DNA from: Coemansia sp. RSA 487
Taxonomy: Eukaryota > Kickxellomycota > Kickxellomycetes > Kickxellales > Kickxellaceae
Direction of reading: 5' to 3'
DNA length: 64,000 nucleotides
Assembly: GCA_027577595.1 (NCBI GenBank)
Contig: JANBRJ010000066.1
Coordinates: 1 to 64,000 of the forward strand
Part shown: positions 29,047 to 40,600 of the stretch, piece after piece
Layout: each line of letters opens with the position of its first letter
Numbering within the stretch: position 1 is the stretch's first letter
Program-made: the position numbers and the translations under genes
Notes under the pieces: generated by a model
Database searches by the model: none
What the model saw: the letters and a program-made list of their open reading frames with translations, nothing else
What the model was told of the DNA's origin: nothing

Positions 29047-29735
29047 ATGTTGTCACCCGAAAAGCAGGAAGTACAGATACAGCTGAAAGATGCACTGCAG
29101 GGCATAACACATCCTGCAAGCAGTATATCATTTGTGTTTGAAGGAGAGCCAGCACCAGTTGGGACCGACGGTAGGGAAATGGTTGTCCTTGTCGATATGT
29201 CCGAGGATGGCAAGATGCCGGTCGATGTGCGTTCTCTATCTTCATCTTTTGCAGTGTCAGGCTTTGAATGGAGGCCATCTGCAGCATCGAATGAGCAAAC
29301 GACAAAACTTTCAATCAGCGGCGTCTCTTTGGATAGGTAAGTAACAAAGAACCCTAACAATTATTTATAACAACGTTTCTTTTTCTTTCATAAAGCCTTT
29401 TAGATGACACGTAACATGCTACAATAAGTTATATGTGCATCCCCGATTGTAGCTCTGCTGGTGACGATACTGACAGCCCACCAAAGCGTTCAACGAAACC
29501 AAAGAGCCTATTTGCAAGCATTCAGCAGGATGCGCACTATTTGTCCAAACGGTAAGAGTTTTATCAATGTATAAGGCCACTTGAATGCGTGTTTTATATT
29601 TCATACGATTAGACAATGATTATATTGCAAAATGTATGATCCATACTAACTTCTCCCAGTATCCAAATCATTACTTGCCATAGAACGCAATTGCTCAAGG
29701 AACTCCTTGATGAGTCCAGCTCTACCAAAGCTTAG
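29047..29735 (+). CDS. Three-exon small protein of unknown function
   Basis: Exons 29047-29336, 29453-29551 and 29660-29735 are joined by introns of 116 and 108 nt. Donors are GTAAGT and GTAAGA; the second intron has a textbook branch site CTAAC ten bases before its CCCAG acceptor. The product has 154 residues with frames agreeing at both joins. Residues 1-95 look like a small beta-rich fold (EVQIQLKDALQG, SISFVFEGEPAPVG, MVVLVDMSEDGKMP, SGFEWRP). The middle is Asp/Lys/Pro-rich (DDTDSPPKRSTKPK). The C-terminus is an amphipathic helix (LFASIQQDAHYLSKRI, LLKELLDES). I do not recognise the family; the tail resembles short assembly helices of complex subunits. Earlier in-frame ATGs exist (28876) but give an implausible N-terminus. 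Confidence 0.6.
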
Positions 29736-29935
29736 CGGAGTACCACACTTTAATTATAATAGTTTCTGCCATTCGCAAATGGTCTTTAATCAATGATGTT
29801 TATATAATGAAAATCTGCGCATATGATAACACTAGAGCAAAAGAAAAAAGAAAACAAAGTATAGACTTATAATCATTCAACATAAGAGAAGAAGCGCAAC
29901 AGCAGCAACAACAAGAGCTTGCGCAAATCGTTGCA

Positions 29936-30704
29936 TCAACGAGACAGGAATATCGAATAGTGCTTTGTTGCTTGTTTTTGACCAGCGTCCTGTGTTGGCG
30001 AAGTTGGAGGAACCTGCTGATCGCCAGAATCGCCAAACAGCGCCTCGGGCTGCCATTCGGTGGCCAAAGTCTCGATATCCACCACGTTCATTCCTGACTG
30101 AAGAACTATTTCGTATGCATAGCCTGCACTCTTGGCTAACAGCGAGACGGAACCTGCATCGTCCTTGTCTGCTTCGTCGCTTGTGTGCGATGGTGCATCA
30201 CCGCCTGAGCTGCTCTCACTTTGCTGGTTTAGGCTATCTGGAATGACGCGAGGAAGAAAACGGCGTCCGTTTGCCGAAACCGATAGTAATACCTTGCCAC
30301 TTGCGCTAAACGGACCAGGAACCGGACGCAGTAGCACCGTCTTTGCTGACGACGGCATCTGGAGCGCATGGTTCGATTCGTCATTGTTTAGGCCGACGTG
30401 CATAAACATGGAAGCATCGGGTGTAGCGATTTGTATCGCAAGCCCTTTCATAATACGCTGGTTTCCATGAGAAACAAAGATTCGAGTTGATTTCCTCCAA
30501 AGCTCAATTGCATCCTGGCTTTGCGGCTGACCAAGGACTTGCAAAGAGGATTGAGTAGGGGTGGTCATTGGGCTATCGTCATGCGAAGTTGCTCGTTGCC
30601 CATTTGCATACGACATATCAGGACTCAGCGGAGTGTGTGTTGGTTTTGGGGGGTTCAGTTGCTGCTGTAGCTGCTGCTGCTGCTGTTGTTGTTGCTGCTG
30701 TTGC

Positions 30705-30755
<51 letters not shown>

Positions 30756-33700
30756 AAAAGCATGGCCATCATTGCCTGCGCGTTCACGCCAGACGCCAAT
30801 GGCGATGACATACCCGGTTGACTCATGACGGCATTGCTTGAAGGCATCGATGGTGTAGAAGGTCTTGCCATGGAATTGAAGCCTGTCATATCGGTAGAGT
30901 TGAACCCTTGCGACAAAAGCGCCGGCGACATTGTCATTCCAGGCCGAACCATTGCAGCTTGCGGGGATCCTAACATATTATTAGCCGAAGAAGTCATTGG
31001 CACCGATAAGGATGCTGAACCAACTGCTGGCAAAGACATTTGCATCTGCCCAAGCGGTGACATTGGAATGGCCATCGACACATTCACTGGTCTGACGGAA
31101 TGGGGAGACGAAATGGCCATCTGGTTCATGGCTGGATTAAGCGTCATTGTTGTAGGAGACGCAATGCTATGGCCACCGCCCACAGACTGGATCGGGAGCA
31201 TAGACGCCATTTGTTGGGCATACATACCCGCCTGCGATGCACCAGACTGGGCTTGCTGCTGTAACGTCTGGTTAATAACCTGCATTTGTTGATTATACAT
31301 CTGCTGCAGCTGCTGGATCTGCGTCAAGTAGGACTGCTGCGATTGCTCAACTAACTGAGACTGCTGCTTCATAAGCGCCTGATGGTGAACAGATCCTATA
31401 AAGCTTGGATTCTGCTGCTGGACAATTGTGACCTGGTCCATGAACTGCTTGCGTATGGCGTTTTCACGCTGAGAAAGTTGAGCCTGTGCCTTGGCCATAT
31501 TCTGCTGATGGTTCATCGTGAGCATCTGGTACGCCTGAGCGAGGTTACCCTGAGGAGCCATGGCCTGTTGACCATTGATCGGAAGCTGCATGTTGGTTTG
31601 TGGCCGCATGGCTGCAGGCGGGGAAAACATGGAGGTTTGTCCTTGCTGGAAAGAGGAAACTGGCGACTGAGCTACCGCTGACGTCTGCATTGCTGGCCTC
31701 ATCTGTATCTGTGACTGTGACTGCGCTTGCGCGTTTGCTCTGGCCTGGGACTGAGCACGCGCTGCGGCATCGCGATTGAGAACCGTTAGTCCCAGATGAG
31801 GAAGCATGTGTGTGCTATTCCATAGCGCGGCGGGCTGCTTGTTGGGCACAAACGGCACAATGTAAGGAATGAACGAAGGTGGCTTCATCAGTGGCGTTTT
31901 GAACTCGTGCGCCCAATTAGTCAGTGGCTTGAGTGTTCCAGGTTGACCCACAACGGTGCTGGGTTCGTATCTACTTTCGCAGATAAACAGATCAGCTGGC
32001 AAGAAGCCCTGGGGATAGACCCGAGCGTAGACATTGGGCAGCAATACATAGCACTTGCCGCATATACCACGGACGCCCAAACCTTCAAAGGGCGGACCAA
32101 CAAAGAGCTGATGCGGATAGAACGTCTGGCCAATAAGTTCTGGCACTTCAGCAGGCGTCAGCAGCCAGTAGCCATCAATAAACTTTCGCCGATCACTGAC
32201 CCCACCGACGCGGATCTTGCTTATCATTGCCACCCTTCTGTCTGTCCCTGACTTCACATATATAAAGTCGCCCACAAACAGATCGTTGTCACCTGTGGTG
32301 ACGCGGCTGACGTATCGGCCCTCGGGCGGCACCGCATCGATGTACGACGTATCAAACGGAATACCATGTTTTTCGATTGCCGCGTGACATATACGCTTAT
32401 ACTCCTTTTCCAAAGCTATCGCAGACAGATAAATGTCAGACTCCGCTTCGTTAAAGAACGTGGCATTGTTGAATATCCACAGGATATCATAGTTGAATGC
32501 GTCAAAACTGCGATACCCAGCCTTAATCCTTTCTTTGACCAGGTTGAACGCCATCGGGTGAAGGATAACCTCAAAGTACTCTGGATACTCGTCCTTGTCG
32601 GGAAGATCCTCAAACGGCTCGACTATCCGCTCGCCATCACTGTCTTTGATTTTGCACAGTTCTTCAACAATCTCCCTCATCGCGTCAGCCATTTTGGGAT
32701 GAGAGGTCTCTTGATGACCGATGCCTCCAATGCACTGTGGAATATTAGGGCCGCTTGAAGGGACTGGGGTACTTGAGCCTTGTGCCTGGATTTGGGTTGT
32801 AAATGGCGTGGCCAGGTGCGTTGGTAGGTTATGCGCCATCGAAAGATCGGCAGTCCGAGCTTGCGCTGCGCCCTCTGCAGCTTGAAGCCGTGCCTTTCTT
32901 GATGGAAGCTTTTTGGACTCATGACTAACTTCCTTAACCTCACGTTCAAGCGGCTCCGGCAGATCAACTTTGGTACCATCTGTTGGCAACAGGAACTCGG
33001 CCCAGAGCGGATTACCCGGGTCCATTGCAATTTCGATCGGGAGCTGATCGTGCGCGTTACGAGAGTTAACGTCTGCATGGCATATACGAACAAGGAACTT
33101 TGCCAGACGCTTGCGCCCGGTATATGCAGCCCAGGATAGCGGGCTCGATTTGTGCATTGTATCCACAGCCTCGATATCTGCTCCCTTTTCGCAAAGAATC
33201 TGCGCGACCTTGAGTCGTCCATAGCATGCAGAGGCGTGCAGCGGTGCCCACGTGAACTCGTCGTTGTCGATATCATTGCCATCCGCATCCTTCATGACTA
33301 CCTTGCGATACCCGTTGATAGGAAGGTCTGGCGTCTTTAGCAAACGGGTAGCCTTTGACAGGTCTGCATCGTATATAGCTTGGAACAGCTCATCCAGCGC
33401 AGCTTCGGCCCGACTGTCCTTTGATTTGGAACCAGCCCCCTGGCTGCCTCTCTGCACTTCTTCATTATCGTCGCTATTGTCTTCGTCAATGTTGTGCTCG
33501 TCATGGAAATCCTCATCTTCGCTGCTCTCCAAATCACGCTTACGCTTGACTGATTTCGTACGCTGCCCCGACGGCGCACTGCCACCATCCTTGCGCGACC
33601 CACTGGTTTCCGTGCTGCGATGGCTCTGGTCAGAGGCTGACTTGCGGATCTTGAGTTTCAGTCCAGCTGATGGTGTGGAAGCAGCCGCCTCGTCGACAGG

Positions 33701-34353
33701 AGCTAGTCTATGCACAAGCTCTCTGATATCTCCTGCAGCTTCGTATATATACGACTCAGGCATGTTGTACGTCTGGGCATTGCTGCACATCAAATCGATA
33801 TCCACAATAAAGTTAGAGACGCTGGTATAAACGCCACGTGTGATTTTTCCTTTGATAATATCCAGAGCAATGGGCTTCTTAATCTCTAAGTAATAGTCTG
33901 GGTACTCCTTTTTCGGCGGTTGCTTGTTGAATGCTTTGCAAAGCAACTCGCCACTACAGATCCGGTAAAAAGAAAAGAACAGGTTGGATAATGGATAAAA
34001 AGCACAGACAATACTCCAGGTTATTAGTAAAAGTTATCGCCGCAAACAAAGCAGGGTGGATCATATCAGTGACCAGCTTGCATGACAGGCAAATGCGTAA
34101 CTTACTCTTTTTCCATCTCCTTGACTGCCTGGTACAGTCGCAAGCATTCATCCTTTACATTAGCAGAGCCATCCAACGCGCTGCCGCTACCACCATGCTT
34201 GTTAGAATCCAATGACGCATCGGACTTGCGAGACCTTTTGGGGCGGCTGGTAGCAGGGGTCGTGCTTCCCTTTCCATGTGAGGTCATTTTCTGTGAATCG
34301 TCATTCGTGTTATCGACTTCCTTACTGATAAGCCGCAATCGAGGTTGACCCAT
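29936..34353 (-). CDS. RSC-type chromatin remodeller subunit: bromodomain, ankyrin, bromodomain, BAH, polyglutamine
   Basis: Two exons, 34353-34106 and 33953-29936 (152 nt intron, donor GTAAGT, acceptor TGTAG, phase 2), give 1421 residues. The join completes the first bromodomain (about 70-175; helix QAVKEMEKDGELLCKAF, then NAQTYN with the acetyl-lysine-binding Asn). Ankyrin repeats lie at about 315-400 (APLHASACYGRLKVAQILCEKG, SPLSWAAYTGRKRLAKFLV, each shown in part). A second bromodomain at about 505-610 ends in NNATFFNEAES. A BAH domain at about 634-740 has VGDFIYVKSG and a Gly/Tyr/Trp-rich core. The rest is Gln/Met-rich with a pure glutamine tract of about 27 residues near 1150. Bromodomain plus BAH is the Rsc1/Rsc2/polybromo layout; these read acetylated and nucleosomal histones in the nucleus. 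Ankyrin repeats between the bromodomains are the odd part. Confidence 0.88.
30657..30756 (-). repeat. CAG/CAA trinucleotide repeat coding for polyglutamine
   Basis: About 33 consecutive Gln-type codons (read CTG/TTG on the plus strand) with interspersed CAA. The longest pure CAG run is nine or ten codons, at about 30727-30755. It lies inside the RSC-type gene. Mixed codons suggest selection against expansion or an old tract; length is likely variable between strains. Confidence 0.85.
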
Positions 34354-35012
34354 TGTGAAATTCAAGTTGAATAAATCCCCGAAATGTAGAGCACTGAAAG
34401 TAAGAAAGATTTCAAATCACCAATGCCTCGCACGCGTCTTTGCAATAGAAACAGTACAAAGAGCAGAATATGGAGTGTATTTGGTGCTACTAGATGCTAC
34501 GAGTGACGAAATGCCAAAAAGAAAAAACAAATAAATAAATCGCGAAACAAAAAAAAATCAAAGAAATTTCAAAAGCGGAAGAAAGTGTTCTGTGGGGCCT
34601 TTTTCGCACAACTTTTTTTTTTCAGCAACCTTTCGGCTTTTTTAAGCTTGCAAAAACAAGAGACAGAAAGTAAAGAAGAATCGTGTTCCCTGTTTTGTGA
34701 AAGATATAAACCATGTGTGAACGAACGCGTCCAAAAACAGGAACTGCTTGCCAAAAATAAAAACATTCTTAAAAGTCAAAAAAATTACAAGGCACGTGCT
34801 TTCACCCAGAACACGTCATTGCTAGTGCTTACATGAACAAAAGTTTTATATGTAGCGGCGTATGGCGCTTTTTTGGGACCCTCATTGACTTTTTCAAATA
34901 AACAGCTAGCAGAATTAGGTTCACATACTTTTTTGTACTTTTTTTGTTGTTTTGGTTAAAACACTCTTCTCTTTTATTTGCTGCTGCTGGTTTCTCAAAA
35001 GAACAACACACG
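34354..35012. promoter_or_regulatory. Divergent promoter region RSC-type gene/WBP11-like gene
   Basis: About 660 bp without a gene. Long A and T tracts (34540-34640, 34925-34960) dominate. The in-frame extension of the WBP11-like frame to 34944 is T-rich and not protein-like. No specific site was recognised. Confidence 0.45.
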
Positions 35013-36350
35013 ATGGGCAAAGACGCGCAGCTGGGAATGAACCCAACCGAGCATCATAGAAAAAAAATGCACGAACGGGAAAGGAAGAAGAATAAGGAGA
35101 CAAAGAAGCGGATGCACGATGCCGCTATGCTCTGCAAGGATACTTCAAAGCTGGAAAAGAAAATCGAACAATACCGCAACATAAAGCGCAAGCTGACAAA
35201 TGTAGAGACCGAAAAGCTGCATGGTTTAGAAGCTGAGCTGAAGGAGACAGTTAAAAGGCAAAAAGAAGCAGGGATTGAGCCAATAAAGAGACTCCACATT
35301 GAGGGCCAGGCCATTGGGTATGATCCGCTGGCTGCTACTGAAGATCAAAGTGATCTTGTAGATTACGGCTCGTCGCTCGACGGTGAGAGTATCGACGAGG
35401 AGGCCATCGGCAAGGAAATATATCTTGACGGAGAAGAAGGAGATCGAGAACCAGTTGTCGGAGATGGTCCTGAGATTGGAATGGATGAAAGGGGGTCTTC
35501 TTTAGGAGGACATGAGAGCGACGCATTAGACGATGAGCAGTTTCCTCCTATGCCTGCAGAGACCCCACCACCTTTACCAGAAGACATGGATAGCGAGGGA
35601 ATCTGGCCAGTTGTTCCCAGCGGACCATCACCACAATTCCAAGCCCACCATCTCCAGCCCAACATCCAGAGAAAAAATAACAGCTTTGGAACTCGTGGCC
35701 GCGGTCGTCAATATCCAAATAACGGCGAAAGAGGGGGCGGGGCACAGAGAGGCCGCGGTCGTGGACGCGGAAACACTCACCATCAGCATTATATGCAAGA
35801 ACCAACACGACCCATACAAACTAGAACAGGTCAGTTTCCGCCACAGCCACCACCTGCTCCGCCCTTTGCTGCCTCTACCCAGAACCCAGCGATACGACGA
35901 CCACCACCACATCATCCGCAACCTTCCACTTCGTCGGGAACTGTACTGGCTGCTGAACCTCAAGTACGCGATCTTAAAAAGGAGCTTACAACACTTGTCC
36001 CATCAGCAATTGCTCGCAAGAACAAACAGAAGGATAGACAGCGTGTCTTGGAATCAGTACCAATGGCGCCCCAAATGGTCATCAACTCAGCACCTGATGT
36101 TGGCATTGATCAAGCCGACCCTGCCAACAGATCTGAGCAAAAGGATGTATCTTCAACCACTAGAGACATCATAGGAAACGTCAGACCAGCTGCAGGCATG
36201 AACTTTAGTGCGGCCCTTAAATCTAACTCTAACTCTAACTCATCGAGAAATGGATCCAAGCCACCCAAGAAAGAAGTCGACAAAAACGACTCGGGCTCTT
36301 TGGACAACCAGTACCAAAAATTCATGTCCCAGATGGACAAAATCCTGTAG
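35013..36350 (+). CDS. WBP11: WBP11-like splicing-associated protein
   Basis: 445 residues from ATG 35013. The N-terminal Wbp11 domain is clear: MNPTEHHRKKMHERERKKNK is followed by a charged helix to about residue 105 (NPT...RKKxxKxxELKKNK is the WBP11 signature). Next comes an acidic segment, then proline-rich stretches (PPMPAETPPPLPED, PPQPPPAPPF) that in this family bind WW domains of splicing factors, and an RGG-like region (RGRGRGNTHH, GERGGGAQRGRG). The C-terminus contains PSAIARKNK and a closing helix YQKFMSQMDKI. Nuclear; in animals it is linked to pre-mRNA splicing with PQBP1, and the fission yeast relative is Saf1. Orthology is good at the N-terminus, weaker elsewhere. Confidence 0.8.
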   Translation: MGKDAQLGMNPTEHHRKKMHERERKKNKETKKRMHDAAMLCKDTSKLEKKIEQYRNIKRKLTNVETEKLHGLEAELKETVKRQKEAGIEPIKRLHIEGQAIGYDPLAATEDQSDLVDYGSSLDGESIDEEAIGKEIYLDGEEGDREPVVGDGPEIGMDERGSSLGGHESDALDDEQFPPMPAETPPPLPEDMDSEGIWPVVPSGPSPQFQAHHLQPNIQRKNNSFGTRGRGRQYPNNGERGGGAQRGRGRGRGNTHHQHYMQEPTRPIQTRTGQFPPQPPPAPPFAASTQNPAIRRPPPHHPQPSTSSGTVLAAEPQVRDLKKELTTLVPSAIARKNKQKDRQRVLESVPMAPQMVINSAPDVGIDQADPANRSEQKDVSSTTRDIIGNVRPAAGMNFSAALKSNSNSNSSRNGSKPPKKEVDKNDSGSLDNQYQKFMSQMDKIL

Positions 36351-36534
36351 AATCTGCACGTGATAATAGCCCGTAAACGCCAGATGTGTCTTTTGCGCAT
36401 TTCGCGCTGAAAACGATTTTTGTCTTTTTTTGTTTCGGTTGTCAACATTTTGTCCTTTTCATGCTTTTCGGTTTCGTGTAAAAAAACGATATTGCTATAC
36501 TTTTGTTGACAAGCATCTTTTACAAGCAATAAGA

Positions 36535-37548
36535 ATGTCATCTGCGCTATATGTACCCAGTGCAAGCATCGAGCCAGCACACGAGGATGACATATGGAAC
36601 TCGCGCTGGGTTCCAGGAAGAAATATCCTGGCGACCGCAGGCTCAGACGAAGTTGTAAAGATTTGGGATGCGCAGACTGGTGAATGCATAAAGTCGCTAA
36701 AGGACGGCGATTACGCCATAACATCGCTTGAAACAAATGCACAAGGAACACGGGCGCTTACCTCGTCAATGGACGGTAAGATCCGTGTCTGGGACATTGA
36801 AAAGCTTGACAAGCGGACATCCAAAGCGGACAGGCCAATTATTACAATTGATGCAAAGAGCAGCACCAATGCCTGGAAAACGTGTTTCGTTGGCAAAACA
36901 CCCAGCAGTGATAGCGGCACACAGAACGGCGAATCAGATTCGGCCGTAAGTCAGATCGGGCTCATAGCATCAAGCACCGACCGTGGCGTCATCAAGCTGT
37001 GGTCCACTAACGATGGTCGCGAGGTTGGCGAGCTAGACACCTCGCGCCCAAGCTTTTTGTCCTCGCTTGCGGTAAGCCCCGATTCCACAAAGATTGCTTG
37101 CGGCAGTGCCAGCGGCGACATTTACGTTTTTGATGCGGCTGCCGGCAGCTTGCACTGTACCTTTTCAAGCCATTCGGGGAATATCCGATCGATATCCTTT
37201 TCCGAGGACTCAGGTCTCTTAGTTACCAGCTCCGATGACAAGCAGATCCAGGTGCATGATGTGCGCTATGGAAGTCCTGTGGCAACACTTCTTGGTCATT
37301 ACGGCTGGGTCATGTCGGCTGAGATGCACCCGAACGGAAAGTACATAGCGTCAGGGTCGGTTGATGCAAAGGTAAAAATCTGGGATGTTGCGCAACGAGC
37401 CTGCGTAGAGACGCACAATCAGCATTCGCAAGCAGTTCTGAGCGTAGCATGGCAGCATTCGTCCGAGACACTGACCATTAGCCGGCCCATGCTCGCATCC
37501 GCGGGCGAAGACTGCAATGTTCAGCTCTACGATCCACTACTTGCTTAG
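36535..37548 (+). CDS. SKI8: Ski8/WDR61 WD40-repeat protein
   Basis: 337 residues from ATG 36535 (the upstream frame begins at 36430 with a non-homologous basic stretch). Seven WD40 blades fill the whole protein: HEDDIWNSRW...VKIWDAQTGE, ITSLETN...IRVWDIE, the central DRGVIKLWSTNDG, LAVSPDSTKIACGSASGDIYVFD, SHSGNIRSISFSED...IQVHDVR, GHYGWVMSAEMHPNG...VKIWD, and a last blade ending in VQLYDPLL. Size and blade order match WDR61/Ski8 (305-400 residues). It belongs to the Ski complex that feeds mRNA to the cytoplasmic exosome. In animals WDR61 also joins the Paf1 complex, and in yeast Ski8 has a separate meiotic role with Spo11. Confidence 0.9.
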   Translation: MSSALYVPSASIEPAHEDDIWNSRWVPGRNILATAGSDEVVKIWDAQTGECIKSLKDGDYAITSLETNAQGTRALTSSMDGKIRVWDIEKLDKRTSKADRPIITIDAKSSTNAWKTCFVGKTPSSDSGTQNGESDSAVSQIGLIASSTDRGVIKLWSTNDGREVGELDTSRPSFLSSLAVSPDSTKIACGSASGDIYVFDAAAGSLHCTFSSHSGNIRSISFSEDSGLLVTSSDDKQIQVHDVRYGSPVATLLGHYGWVMSAEMHPNGKYIASGSVDAKVKIWDVAQRACVETHNQHSQAVLSVAWQHSSETLTISRPMLASAGEDCNVQLYDPLLA

Positions 37549-37687
37549 CTACCAGAAGTACTAGTACATTTTCTGTGATCTGTCGAATACCAAGACATTG
37601 CTTTCCCGCTTAACGCAAAACAAGTGTATGAAATATAAGACAGGCGCAAATAAAGTTTTCAGTTGTTATTTGATAATTAATGGCTGC

Positions 37688-40600
37688 TCATATAGCCTCC
37701 GCCTTTCTTTTGCCCTTTGCTTTGTGCGATGAGATGGCGCTCCCGACGCGCTTGCTATGCCTTTGCGTTTCAACAATCTCTGCTACGGCTGGTGTAGCCC
37801 TGGAAAATGCGCTTTCAATGGTTGTCTGGCGCTGTCGTGACCTATCCTCTTCCGTCTTCGCATTATCCACAATCTTTCTGGCGAGAGGAACAAGCGTCTC
37901 GTCTGTCCTTTCCACAGACCATCCAAGCTTTTCGCCAAGAAACTGCCGGAGGAGATCCAGCCTTGGAAACCCCCACTCGAACTTGGCGTCTGATCTGTCG
38001 ACCTGAGGATGGAAATAAGCGTGAGCAACCCGCGGATCTGGAAACGATGCAGCAACTCCGGACCTGCGTATAACCTGTGCCAGTCTACGACGCCTAGCCG
38101 TGTCAACAAGCTCTGCCGGGATCTCGATCCCTGGAAGAATATCGAGTATTGCATCGCACCAGCACTTAAATCTGCGCAACGACCCAAGCACTTTTTGTTC
38201 ATCGTCTTTGCTGCTGTCGGAAGCGCCATCCATGACCTCATCATCTCTGTCAACGCCACCACTTCTTGGACTGTTCATGCTGTTGTTTTCCAATTTGTCG
38301 GAATTGGGCCCAAATTCGGCCAATGCCTCCATGGCCAGAACAGGGCCAATTCCCTTGATCCCGACAGTGTAGTCGCTGCCCATCAGATATGCCAAAAACA
38401 CATGGTCGCACTGCGTCAAGCTCGAGTCCTGGTATATTGCACCACTGGAATACATCTCAACATACTTGTCCTTTTGGAAAAAGTGACGATAAACCAGCGT
38501 GGGTCTTGCAGAGTTGGGGGCAAATAGAAAAGAGTCAGAGTCGTCGGTCACCATTCCATCTACCAAGCTCTTAGCTATGAGTGTTGCGCACTGTGCCTCG
38601 GCTTCCATCGGTGCAGTTATGTACGGAATCCCAAACAAGGTAAGCAGCATTCGTATATCGTCTACCATATCACTCTCTACGCCAGAAGCGTCCCGCTTGC
38701 TATTTTTCACCCGCGAGCGCAGTACTTCAAGCTCGCTCTGCAGCTCTGCGCGCATGTTACTGCATGATGTTTGAATCAAGGTTGGTGCTGCTACGGAATC
38801 CTGCGCACTGGACTTTAGCTTATCCAAAAACCGCGCATACTCATTCTGTTCGTCGCGCAAGAGGCCAATGCGCTCATTATTGGTAATATCCAGGTCGATA
38901 TCGTCATCTTCATCATCGCCTTCATTTCCGCCATGTGCCATGCCTGTAAAATCATGTCCATTAGCCGCACTAGCAGTACTTGCGTCAACGGTGCCTCCAT
39001 CAAGCACAGACTTATCTTCATCGGCGCTACCCTCGCTTCCGCTGTCAATGTTGCGGACTCTGGTCTTCGTATCCGCCTTGATTTCGTTCTCCTTATCCGC
39101 ACCATCCAAGTTAACCGACTCCATGCCAAGATGGCGAGCCTTTTCAAATATCGTATCATGATATGCTCTGTCTTTCACGACATGGTGGTCATTATAATCA
39201 CTCGCATTACTATTGGTAAGATCGACCACATCGCCACTTGCATTCGGTTGTTTAAGATCAGCGGTTACTCGATCAAGTCCGTCGGCATGCTGCTGCACAT
39301 AGGAGGCAAGTGGACTGCTGGATTTGAGGTCCATAGCTTCCATGTCCCTGCTCTCACCACTGCTTTCAGAATCAACGCTCACAATATCTGGGCTTCCCTG
39401 AATGCCCATATCCTCCGTCTCAACACCCCGTTCATAGTCTGGCTGATTAGCCATCGGCATATCTGAAGCCTGCGCCCGGCACTGCCGCCACCTTACAGCA
39501 AATGACAAGTAGTTGGACATGAACGTCAGATATGAGGTCTTTGTGCGTAGCATATTCAGCTCCCTTGTATATATTGCAGCCGATGCGCTCTGTCCATTGT
39601 CTACAGAAGTATCGCTATCTGAATCGTTGTCTATGTCAAATACATCTGGCAGCTTGTCAAGCCGCCTGTTTGCACGCCACAGAGCATTCTGCAATCCAGC
39701 CAAATCACATTCAAGCAACCAGCAGCGAATGCTATCATGAATAGCTGGGTCATATCCGGCAACCTGCTGAGGAACAGCACGCATCCAGACATCCAAAAAT
39801 TCCGCCGCAGGCATTGCAAGGATGGCCTGCTCCTCGCGCTCGCGCTGCAAGCGCATCTCATCCTGTGCGTGATCAAGATACTGATCCTGAGAGCTTTGCG
39901 AGTAGCCGTAGTCATAATCGCTATACACTTCTTCAGTGCCTGGATAGAAGTCTACGTTGCTGCCGTCGTCGATATAGCTGGCCGCACTGCTGGTGCTAAT
40001 GCTCATGATGTCGTCCTCTATACCAGTATTTCTCTCATCATTTAGCTGCACGAGCTTTTGGGGTGCAAGCCCGCGGCCCTGTGGCAAGCTCTCTGCTATC
40101 TGTGTATGTCCTTGGCCCACAAGCGAATCTCTGGTGATACTCGAGTTGTTATTCATGATATTTGCATCTGACTGTAGACGCTGGTGTTCAAGCGAGAGTT
40201 CTGTAGATACATCCTCAAACTCAACCGAGTTGACGCTATCATCGTCGTCATCGCCAAGCTCGCTACCCTTGCTCTCCTGGCTCCCAATGCTGCTATCATC
40301 TAATGTAATGGCCCTTGCAGTGGGCTTTCTGCCAACCCTTTCGTTCTCATTGCTACTCTGAGAACCAGACTGTGCAGAGCTCATTTTTAGAGTCCATCCA
40401 CCACCCGCCTCATCGCTTTTAATCAACGTATACTGGCGGTTGCGCTCAGCAGCAATCCGACCGCTAGTTTCAACCTGGCCGTTGGCGCCGGGCTGTCCAA
40501 GCTCAGTAATGCGGTGTGCGTTGCCGGTGACTTGTAGCCACTGTTGAGTCAACGTGTTGCGCTTGACTAAAAGATCGATTTGCTGCTTGCTAAAGTCCAT

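Noticed and set aside
30561-30828. Plus-strand poly-Cys and poly-Ala/Val frames
   Set aside because: Antisense translations of the CAG/CAA tract of the RSC-type gene.
37783-40361. Many antisense frames across RAD2
   Set aside because: They arise from the long low-complexity acidic spacer of RAD2 read in other frames.
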